From NCBI GenBank assembly GCA_900555225.1, contig USKL01000136.1:1-5059 (forward strand): a stretch of DNA of 5,059 bases. Reading direction: 5' to 3'. The position numbers and the translations under genes were made by a program. This document shows positions 1 to 4,675 of this stretch, piece after piece. The number at the start of each line of letters is the position of its first letter. Position 1 is the stretch's first letter. Origin of the DNA: an uncultured Collinsella sp. (lineage in GTDB: Bacteria; Actinomycetota; Coriobacteriia; Coriobacteriales; Coriobacteriaceae). The notes under the pieces were generated by a model. The model did not search any database. It was not told where the DNA came from and saw only the letters and a list, made by a program, of their open reading frames with translations.

Positions 1-1028
1 TTGAGGTTGTGCTTGGTGACCGTCTCGTAGTAAGCGGCAAGGCGATCGGTGATCAGCGAGGAGAGGATCCACGGGGACACGATGACGCGGAACTCGTCGT
101 CAAGGCCGGGAATCGCGAACTCGGCGGTGTCGATGATGTTGATGTCGGTGTCGCCGGTCACGCCGCGGGTCAGGAAGGCGCGGACGCGCTCGTCGAGCTT
201 GCGGTTCTCGTCCTCGCCCATGAACAGGAACACGGGGACGCCGGGCTCCACGAGCTCGAGGGTGCCGTGGAAGAAGTCGGCCGAGGTGATGTAGCGGGTG
301 CGCTTCCACTGCATCTCCTCGAGCAGGCACATGGAGTACAGGATGGTCTCGCCCCACAGCGCGCCCGAGCCGATGAACATGGTGTAGTCGGCCAGCGCGT
401 ACTTGCGGGCGAGCTCCTCGGCGCGCGGCTCGAAGCGCTTGCGGATGTCGAGCATGTCCTTCCAGACGTCCTTCGTCTGCTCGATGAACAGGTCGAACTT
501 GGGGAAGCAGCCGCGGCGGTTGAGCAGGCGCAGGCCGAAGCAGTCGGCGAGGTAGTAGCCCTTCTCGCAGCCGCCGGCGCCGTGGTCGGAGGCCATCATG
601 ACGCAGTTCTCGGCGCCCACGGCCTGCCCGATCTTGCCCTCGGGGTTGGTCATGGCGAAGACGCGCACGCCCATCTCCCTCATCTTGCCGACGGCCTCGA
701 GCACCTCGGGGGTGGTGCCGGACTCGGAGGCGGTCAGCACGACGGACCTGTCGGTCATGCGCTTGTGGCCCATGACGTTCCACTCGGCGGCGTGGATCAG
801 GTAGACCTCGAGGTCGCGGTCGCCGAACTTGTTCATGAGGTACTCGAGCTGCATGAACTCGTCCCAGGTGCCGCCGACGCCCATCAGGAAGACGGCGTCG
901 TAGCCCTCCTCGTGCACGCGGTCGGCCAGGGCGGTCATCTTCTTGCCGGCCTCGTAGACGTTCCTGCCGTCCTCGAGGTAGCCCTCCTGGTCGAAGTGCA
1001 TGATCTCGATCTTCTCGGTCTCCTTCAT
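1..1028 (-). CDS. SIS-domain sugar-phosphate deglycase, FrlB/GfrF-like (3' end cut off)
   Basis: Open frame of 342 codons from ATG at 1028 running off the left edge without a stop. GGGAGGA (1040-1034) sits about 5-6 nt before the ATG. Two SIS lobes are visible: residues about 43-145, with the phosphosugar-binding motif ASESGTTPE (100-108), and about 212-330. The segment DFFHGTLELVEPGVP (251-265) resembles the FrlB stretch EFRHGPLEIVEPGVP as I remember it. Glu238 and His254 are 16 residues apart, the same spacing as the catalytic Glu224/His240 reported for FrlB (from memory). FrlB-type enzymes cleave fructoselysine 6-phosphate to glucose 6-phosphate and lysine in the cytoplasm. E. coli FrlB has about 340 residues and continues roughly 13 beyond the KHN matched here at 339-341, so probably only a short tail is missing. 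Its own promoter and an upstream terminator suggest a separate transcript. Codons 1-305 all end in G or C, unlike its neighbours. Alternatives: GfrE-like glucoselysine-6-P deglycase, or another GlmS-type SIS enzyme. SIS family is near certain; the substrate is inferred. Confidence 0.85.
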   Translation of the reverse strand, partial: MKETEKIEIMHFDQEGYLEDGRNVYEAGKKMTALADRVHEEGYDAVFLMGVGGTWDEFMQLEYLMNKFGDRDLEVYLIHAAEWNVMGHKRMTDRSVVLTASESGTTPEVLEAVGKMREMGVRVFAMTNPEGKIGQAVGAENCVMMASDHGAGGCEKGYYLADCFGLRLLNRRGCFPKFDLFIEQTKDVWKDMLDIRKRFEPRAEELARKYALADYTMFIGSGALWGETILYSMCLLEEMQWKRTRYITSADFFHGTLELVEPGVPVFLFMGEDENRKLDERVRAFLTRGVTGDTDINIIDTAEFAIPGLDDEFRVIVSPWILSSLITDRLAAYYETVTKHNL

Positions 1029-1077
1029 GTGTGTCCTCCCATCACATGTGCGCAATTCTATACATCGCGCTTCTTGC

Positions 1078-1123
1078 TGATACCAATTATAGCCATACGA
1101 TTGCTTGTTATTTAATACCAATC
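1078..1123 (-). promoter_or_regulatory. Promoter with paired ATTGGTAT operators before the deglycase gene
   Basis: On the minus strand a -10 TATAAT lies at 1091-1086. A weak -35, TTAAAT, lies at 1115-1110, with an 18-nt spacer. ATTGGTAT occurs at 1122-1115, touching the -35, and again in the same orientation at 1087-1080, between the -10 and the expected start of transcription near 1079. Both repeats lie inside longer blocks (1109-1123 and 1078-1091) that recur exactly upstream of EIIC. Placement over the promoter fits a repressor. ATTGGTAT resembles half-sites of GntR-family operators such as those of UxuR/ExuR and NagR, but here the copies are direct rather than inverted. The regulator is unknown. 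Confidence 0.65.
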
Positions 1124-1141
1124 CAAACTCACGGAGATTTG

Positions 1142-1152
1142 CGGCGAACGGT
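1142..1152 (-). promoter_or_regulatory. ACCGTTCGCCG box shared with the EIIC upstream region
   Basis: The minus-strand string at 1152-1142 matches the EIIC upstream box at 4054-4044 at 10 of 11 positions (ACCGTTC[G/A]CCG). In both regions its far end lies 72 bp from the far end of the -10-proximal ATTGGTAT. It could be an activator or accessory operator site. Only two instances are visible, so chance is not excluded. Confidence 0.35.
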
Positions 1153-1237
1153 CGGTTTCCTCGCCCGAGTGGTATTACAACGCCAATAGTTGTCTATTTC
1201 GAGCGCTACTGCCAACGGGTTCCCCACAACTCGCCAG

Positions 1238-1283
1238 CTATAAAAGCGTTGCGCCAGACCCGCCCAAGCGTTTCCGGCGCAAC
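1238..1283 (-). terminator. Probable intrinsic terminator after the epimerase gene
   Basis: On the minus strand GTTGCGCC (1283-1276) pairs perfectly with GGCGCAAC (1255-1248). The 20-nt apical region can form a small CGC/GCG inner stem, and GCTTTTATAG follows directly. The hairpin begins 12 nt after the epimerase stop codon. The large loop and short T-run make it a moderate rather than strong terminator. Its position just before the next promoter supports the call. Confidence 0.5.
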
Positions 1284-1295
1284 CGCGCAGTTTAG

Positions 1296-2141
1296 TTATT
1301 CGGCTTCCATCTCCGCTGTCACACGGCGATACATCTCGATAACCTGAGTCGTCGCCTTGGACGGATCCTGATAGTAGCGGCCATCACACGTCTCGGCCGA
1401 GACATAGCCCGTATAGCCGTGGCGCATGAGTGCCTCGAGGTCGGCACGCATATCACGCTCGCCGTCGCCCCAGGCAAGATGCGTCGTGCCGCCGCCCACA
1501 TCTACAAAGTGGGTGTGAACGATCTTGTCGCCCAAAACCTCAAAGTAGCCGTCGATCGTGTCGCCGGCAACTTCCATGGCGCCAAAGTCGATACAGGCCT
1601 TCAGGTTGGGACGATCGACCGCCTCGAGGATGCGCGCAACATCCTGTGCGGTGTTGACCAACACGGACTCCGACGGCTGCAGGGCCTCGAGCGCGACGCG
1701 AATACCGCGCGTATCGGCGTAGTCGCACACCGAGCGCAGCATGGCAACGCTGCGGGCCCAGGCGTCCTCAGCCGGCTCGTCCAGATAGGCCCAACCACTC
1801 GTCACCAGAATCTGCGGCACGCCCAACTCAACGGCAACGTCGATCACATTCTTAAAGTACGAGAGGATGCGTTTTTGGCCCGCCTCACCGCGCACCGCGA
1901 CGTTCCACGGCTTGGGGTTGTTCTGCTCGGGGCACACGCACACGATCTTGATACCGTATTGGGCGGCAAGATCGCGAATCTTATCCACCGAATCGTGCTC
2001 ATGGCAATCCACATACAGGTGCATCGAGCCGGTCCACAGCTCGATATTGCGATAGCCGGCCTCACCTGCAGCCTTAAAAAACGTCTCGATGCTGTAGTAA
2101 CGATGGTTGATGTTCATGAGCGAAAGCTCGGGTACGACCAT
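1296..2141 (-). CDS. Sugar isomerase/epimerase, TIM barrel, FrlC-like
   Basis: A complete 281-residue protein of the xylose-isomerase-like TIM-barrel (AP endonuclease 2) superfamily. Four metal ligands typical of the D-tagatose/D-psicose 3-epimerase group can be placed: Glu152 (LEALQP), Asp185 (CIDFG), His211 (HTHFVD) and Glu250 (SAET). Length matches the family's usual 270-300. The stretch EALQPSESVLVNTAQDV (153-169) recalls EPLTPYESNVVCNANDV of E. coli FrlC, the fructoselysine 3-epimerase, as remembered. It would act in the cytoplasm with Mn2+ or a similar metal, interconverting ketose C3 epimers; with a deglycase-like gene next door, psicoselysine/fructoselysine or their phosphates are plausible substrates. 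The start at 2141 is preferred because AGGGGAGG (2152-2145) precedes it, though only 3 nt away; the next ATG (2117) has no ribosome site. It follows EIID after a terminator-like hairpin, so it may be expressed at a lower level. The precise substrate is inference. Confidence 0.85.
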   Translation of the reverse strand: MVVPELSLMNINHRYYSIETFFKAAGEAGYRNIELWTGSMHLYVDCHEHDSVDKIRDLAAQYGIKIVCVCPEQNNPKPWNVAVRGEAGQKRILSYFKNVIDVAVELGVPQILVTSGWAYLDEPAEDAWARSVAMLRSVCDYADTRGIRVALEALQPSESVLVNTAQDVARILEAVDRPNLKACIDFGAMEVAGDTIDGYFEVLGDKIVHTHFVDVGGGTTHLAWGDGERDMRADLEALMRHGYTGYVSAETCDGRYYQDPSKATTQVIEMYRRVTAEMEAE

Positions 2142-2163
2142 AGCCCTCCCCTTTCGTACGGAG

Positions 2164-2205
2164 TTTTAAAAAACAGGGGGCCGCCGCAGATGCGACAAGC
2201 CCCCC
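2164..2205 (-). terminator. Strong intrinsic terminator-like hairpin between EIID and epimerase
   Basis: On the minus strand GGGGGC (2204-2199) pairs with GCCCCC (2181-2176). The region between can form a second stem, GTCGC/GCGGC with loop ATCT and one G-U pair, making an almost continuous long hairpin. It is followed by TG and six T residues (2173-2168). This is a textbook intrinsic terminator form. It lies only about 15 nt upstream of the epimerase ribosome-binding site, leaving no room for a conventional promoter after it, so it probably acts as a partial terminator, attenuator or 3'-end stabiliser. Confidence 0.7.
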
Positions 2206-2253
2206 AAAGATCGACGCAACCGTTAGACGCGATGGAAGCGCGATTCGAACATA

Positions 2254-3078
2254 TTAGGCAAGCACGCCAAAGTAAGCGCCGATGATGCCCACGACCATGG
2301 TGCAGAGGATCAGGACCATCGGGTTGATCTTCTTGGAGAGCAGCCAGTAGTAGAGCCAGAAGGCGGCCATACCGAGCATACCGGGCATGATGCCGTCCAG
2401 GATGTCCTGGAGAGTCTGGGCGGAGTCGCCCTGACCAATGGCGATGGGCAATGAAGCCCAGAACATGTCCTTGCTCATGGCGCCGACGACCATAACGCCG
2501 ACAATGCCGACGCAGGCCATGATCTTTTGCATCAGGCCGGTCTTCTGAGCCTCGTCGAGGAAGCCAATGCCTAGCTCATAACCCTTGATAGCGCCAAAGA
2601 TACGAATCAGGAACGCCGGGATGTTGTAGACGAGCAGGAAGGCGATGGGGCCAAAGACGTTGCCGGCCTGGCACAGGCTGATGCCCACCGCGGCGGCGAC
2701 CACGCGCAGCGTCGACAGGAAGATGGAGTCGCCGATGCCGGACAGCGGACCCATGAGGGCGGCCTTGACGTCGTTGACGCTCTCGGGCTCAACCTCGCCA
2801 CGAGCGACCTTTTCTTCCATGGCCATCGCGATGCCACCCACGAAGGGAGCGAGCTGCGGGGTGATGTTGAAGAATGCGCTGTGACGGTGCAAGGCCTCGG
2901 CGTAATCATCGGGACGGCCGGCATAGATCTTCTTGAGCATGTTGGCGACCATCAGGCAGAAGGCAATGTTCATCTGCTTGTAGTAGGTCCAGGAGAATTC
3001 CATGCCCAGGGCGCCGGTGTTCACGGCGCTCTTAATGAGGTCGGAGCGAGTAATCTGGTTCTCGGAATTAGAAGTCAT
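2254..3078 (-). CDS. PTS mannose-family transporter subunit IID
   Basis: A 274-residue EIID, the membrane partner of EIIC that together form the sugar channel of mannose/sorbose-family PTS permeases. Visible family marks are the N-terminal cytosolic helix region (NTGALGMEFSWTYYKQMN, 20-37), HSAFFNITPQLAPFVGG (66-82), and the GPLSGIGDSIF signature (110-120). Hydrophobic membrane segments lie near 124-160, 186-212 and at the C-terminus (about 233-272). The start at 3078 is chosen because it gives the usual N-terminus MTSNSENQITRSDL and has AAGGGG (3093-3088) 9 nt upstream. The frame can be extended to 3123, but that would place 45 bases inside EIIC, and another in-frame ATG at 3087 directly abuts the SD. 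It overlaps the EIIC stop by 11 bp, which suggests translational coupling. The family is very secure; the substrate cannot be read from EIID alone. Confidence 0.95.
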   Translation of the reverse strand: MTSNSENQITRSDLIKSAVNTGALGMEFSWTYYKQMNIAFCLMVANMLKKIYAGRPDDYAEALHRHSAFFNITPQLAPFVGGIAMAMEEKVARGEVEPESVNDVKAALMGPLSGIGDSIFLSTLRVVAAAVGISLCQAGNVFGPIAFLLVYNIPAFLIRIFGAIKGYELGIGFLDEAQKTGLMQKIMACVGIVGVMVVGAMSKDMFWASLPIAIGQGDSAQTLQDILDGIMPGMLGMAAFWLYYWLLSKKINPMVLILCTMVVGIIGAYFGVLA

Positions 3079-3841
3079 CGTCCTCATCCCCTTCCACAGA
3101 AAGCTGGGACTGGGCGCCACCAAGGCCCAGCAGGTCGTACTTGTCGATGCCGATGATGATTGCGATCAGGGCGACGCCGAGGACGGGCACGTTGGCATAG
3201 GAGCACAGCAGGAAGCCCAGGAAGTAGAAGGGCACGAGCTGCTTGGTGAGCACCAGGCGGCCGAGCATGGCGAAGCCCATGGCAGGCAGGATGTTGGCTG
3301 CGACGCCAAAGCCATCGAGGACGAACGTCGGGATGAAGTCGAGCAGGCCCTGAACGGCGTCGGCACCCAGATAGAAGGAGACCGAGCACAGGATAAAGGC
3401 CAGGACGACAATCACGAGACCGATAATCCAGTGCATAGCGTAGATACCCTTGAGGTTACCCTTGCTGGCAAAGACGTCGGCACGGTCGACCAGAAGGGGC
3501 ATACCGGCGTTGACGACGTTCTTAATGGCCAGGCACAGAGTGGCGATGGGCATCGCGAGCGCGATAGCGGCCTCGGTGCTCTGACCCAGCTGAATAGCGA
3601 AGGCGCAGGCGAGCACGCCGCCGATCGTCTCATCAGGCGGCACGTAGGCGCCGATGGAAACCGAACCCATGAACAGCAGCTCCAGGCTGGCGCCGACGGC
3701 AAGACCAGTCTGCAGGTCCCCCAGCACCAGGCCCACGAGCGGGCACAGGGCGATGGGGCGGAACGCATAGAGCGTACCGAGCTGATAATCGAGCTTACCG
3801 AAGGCAGCGATAAGTCCGATGAGGATCGCTTGAACAAGCAT
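3068..3841 (-). CDS. PTS mannose/sorbose-family transporter subunit IIC
   Basis: A 257-residue integral membrane EIIC that binds and translocates the sugar. The family signature GDLQTGLAVGASLELLFMG occupies residues 41-59, followed by the re-entrant loop SVSIGAYVPPDETIGG (60-75). Hydrophobic segments cover about 3-13, 29-60, 74-107, 133-158, 175-197 and 203-230. Length is normal for the family (about 250-270). The start at 3841 has GGGAGGA (3851-3845) 3-4 nt upstream. The protein ends in an acidic tail, EGDEDDDF, whose codons overlap the start of EIID. It is separated from EIIB by 294 bp that contain a promoter module, so EIIC-EIID can be transcribed independently of EIIA-EIIB. The N-terminal codons include many ending in A or T, unlike the deglycase gene. 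Confidence 0.95.
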   Translation of the reverse strand: MLVQAILIGLIAAFGKLDYQLGTLYAFRPIALCPLVGLVLGDLQTGLAVGASLELLFMGSVSIGAYVPPDETIGGVLACAFAIQLGQSTEAAIALAMPIATLCLAIKNVVNAGMPLLVDRADVFASKGNLKGIYAMHWIIGLVIVVLAFILCSVSFYLGADAVQGLLDFIPTFVLDGFGVAANILPAMGFAMLGRLVLTKQLVPFYFLGFLLCSYANVPVLGVALIAIIIGIDKYDLLGLGGAQSQLSVEGDEDDDF

Positions 3842-3854
3842 TGTTCCTCCCTTT

Positions 3855-3970
3855 GATCCCTCTTGGATCCGCGCGGCGATTCCCGACTTGTCAGCGCGCC
3901 CTTTTCCATGCCGACAATCGCCTAGACAGATCCAGCTTGTACCGGTGTGCTGTTAACACCTAAACCGGTG
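3855..3970 (-). promoter_or_regulatory. Structured 5' leader of the EIIC transcript
   Basis: Between the predicted transcription start (near 3980) and the EIIC ribosome site lie three inverted repeats. First, ACCGGT occurs at both 3969-3964 and 3946-3941, with GGTGT/ACACC (3960-3956 / 3948-3944) nested between and partly overlapping them. Second, GCGCG/CGCGC pairs at 3899-3895 and 3875-3871. Third, GATCC/GGATC (3869-3865 / 3859-3855) has a 5-nt loop and lies 4-5 nt upstream of the SD. No known riboswitch class is recognised and no T-run follows any stem. It could influence mRNA stability or ribosome access; this is inference. Confidence 0.35.
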
Positions 3971-3979
3971 CAAATGATT

Positions 3980-4023
3980 TGATACCAATTATATAGTCAT
4001 GAGAAAACTATTTAATACCAATC
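3980..4023 (-). promoter_or_regulatory. Promoter with paired ATTGGTAT operators before EIIC
   Basis: On the minus strand a -10 TATAAT lies at 3993-3988. TTAAAT lies at 4015-4010 as a weak -35, with a 16-nt spacer. ATTGGTAT occurs at 4022-4015 and 3989-3982, in the same orientation, 33 bp apart. The 15-bp block at 4009-4023 and the 14-bp block at 3980-3993 are identical to blocks in front of the deglycase gene, whereas the sequence between them is mostly different. Conservation restricted to these blocks is what is expected of functional sites. Arrangement over the promoter suggests repression by a GntR-like regulator (inference). Confidence 0.65.
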
Positions 4024-4043
4024 GCTCAACGGGCGTGTACTCC

Positions 4044-4054
4044 CGGTGAACGGT
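4044..4054 (-). promoter_or_regulatory. ACCGTTCACCG box upstream of the EIIC promoter
   Basis: The minus-strand sequence at 4054-4044 matches 1152-1142 at 10 of 11 positions. It sits about 29 bp upstream of the presumed -35, a position suited to an activator or accessory repressor site. Related CCGTT strings lie on either side (around 4069-4065 and 4033-4029). Confidence 0.35.
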
Positions 4055-4101
4055 AGATGGGGGTAACGGGTAAAGCGTTTATCCGGTACGCCCACGAATA
4101 G

Positions 4102-4124
4102 GGGCGGCGCCGTGCGCGCCGCCC
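4102..4124 (-). terminator. GC-rich hairpin after EIIB, possible terminator or processing site
   Basis: GGGCGGCGC and GCGCCGCCC (4124-4116 and 4110-4102) form a perfect 9-bp stem with a 5-nt loop, starting 12 nt after the EIIB stop codon. The following minus-strand bases are CTATTCG, without a T-run, so it is not a classic intrinsic terminator. It may protect the 3' end of the EIIA-EIIB message or work with Rho. Confidence 0.4.
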
Positions 4125-4135
4125 GTGGTTCCCAA

Positions 4136-4618
4136 TTAGAGGGCGCTTAGGGCATCGACCTTGGGGTCGTCGGCCAGAGCGCGAATCTCGACCTCGACAC
4201 CGCGGCCGACGAGCTCACGAATGTCCTCTTCCTCGGCAGCAGTCACAAAGATCTGGCGGGAGATCTTACGGGCATCGGGACGCTGCTCGTCCTTGGACTT
4301 GGTGTTGCCCAGGTTGATGGAGGTAATCTGCGGGCAGCCGTCGACAAGCTGCTTGGCCTCGGCGATGCTGGCGACGCAGATGATCATCTTGTACTTATCG
4401 GTAACACCGGAGTTGATGGCCTCGATGGCGTGCTCCATGTCCTTGATGACGAGCTTGACGTTGGCCGGCTTTCCCATCTTGAGCGTAGTCTTCCAGACGG
4501 GATCGTTGGCAACCTTGTCGCCAACGCAGAAGATGCAGTCAGAGCCCAAGCCCTGGACCCAAGAGACGGCCACCTGGCCATGAAGCAGACGATGGTCGAC
4601 GCGAAGCAGTTGAATCAT
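4136..4618 (-). CDS. PTS mannose/sorbose-family transporter subunit IIB
   Basis: A complete 160-residue cytosolic EIIB, which takes phosphate from EIIA and phosphorylates the sugar as it passes through EIIC/EIID. The active-site motif RVDHRLLHGQV spans residues 6-16, with His13 as the expected phospho-acceptor. Further family marks are NDPVWKTTLKMGKP (38-51) and INLGNTKS (101-108). Length is typical (about 155-165). The start at 4618 is the natural one because the active-site loop begins within six residues of it; the ribosome site is a poor GGGGG (4629-4625), 6 nt upstream. It follows EIIA after 57 bp and is presumably co-transcribed with it. It is separated from EIIC by a 294-bp promoter-containing gap, which is unusual for such operons. 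Confidence 0.95.
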   Translation of the reverse strand: MIQLLRVDHRLLHGQVAVSWVQGLGSDCIFCVGDKVANDPVWKTTLKMGKPANVKLVIKDMEHAIEAINSGVTDKYKMIICVASIAEAKQLVDGCPQITSINLGNTKSKDEQRPDARKISRQIFVTAAEEEDIRELVGRGVEVEIRALADDPKVDALSAL

Positions 4619-4640
4619 GATTGACCCCCAAAGGTCTCAT

Positions 4641-4654
4641 GCCGGAAACCCGGC
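4641..4654 (-). other. Small hairpin in the EIIA-EIIB gap
   Basis: GCCGG (4654-4650 on the minus strand) pairs with CCGGC (4645-4641) around a 4-nt loop, about 12 nt upstream of the weak EIIB ribosome site. No T-run follows, so it is not a terminator. The 57-bp gap otherwise contains nothing recognisable. A role in tuning translation of EIIB is possible but unproven. Confidence 0.25.
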
Positions 4655-4675
4655 CCCATTAATAGCAGGCGGTGA

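Larger units (their letters stand above)
1029..1295 (-). promoter_or_regulatory. Intergenic regulatory region between epimerase and deglycase genes
   Basis: This 267-bp gap contains no convincing gene on either strand. Read in the direction of transcription it holds a probable intrinsic terminator for the epimerase unit (1283-1238), a degenerate TGGTATT/CCAATA inverted pair (1169-1187), an ACCGTTCGCCG box (1152-1142), and a promoter flanked by two ATTGGTAT repeats (1123-1078). A leader of about 50 nt follows, with a CACATGTG palindrome (1050-1043) just before the ribosome-binding site. It is visibly more AT-rich than the coding sequence on both sides, especially at 1051-1130. Confidence 0.7.
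3842..4135 (-). promoter_or_regulatory. Intergenic regulatory region between EIIB and EIIC
   Basis: This 294-bp gap holds no convincing gene. In transcription order it contains a 9-bp GC hairpin after EIIB (4124-4102), a palindrome-like GATAAACGCTTTAC (4083-4070) resembling a LacI/cre-type operator core, an ACCGTTCACCG box (4054-4044), and a promoter flanked by ATTGGTAT repeats (4023-3980). About 140 nt of predicted untranslated leader follows, rich in short inverted repeats (3970-3855). The size and structure are unusual for a gap in the middle of a PTS permease operon. Confidence 0.7.

Noticed and set aside
100..783. 227-codon minus-strand open frame within the deglycase gene
   Set aside because: It is out of frame with the SIS-domain protein and its product is dominated by Arg, Ala and His, a typical shadow of a GC-rich gene.
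9..1115. 368-codon plus-strand open frame
   Set aside because: It lies antisense to the deglycase gene. Because nearly all codons of that gene end in G or C, the opposite strand lacks stop codons. The translation is a low-complexity run of V, L, A, G, H and E with no recognisable domain.
1419..2285. 288-codon plus-strand open frame opposite the epimerase
   Set aside because: The minus-strand frame has clear metal ligands and a ribosome site. This frame has neither, and it runs through the terminator hairpin.
3079..3123. N-terminal extension of EIID to the ATG at 3123
   Set aside because: It would add 15 residues encoded inside EIIC and unlike EIID N-termini, while ATG 3078 has a suitably spaced ribosome site.
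3002..3856. 284-codon plus-strand open frame opposite EIIC/EIID
   Set aside because: Composition rich in H, E, Q and D with no domain; the opposite strand encodes an unmistakable EIIC with the family signature.
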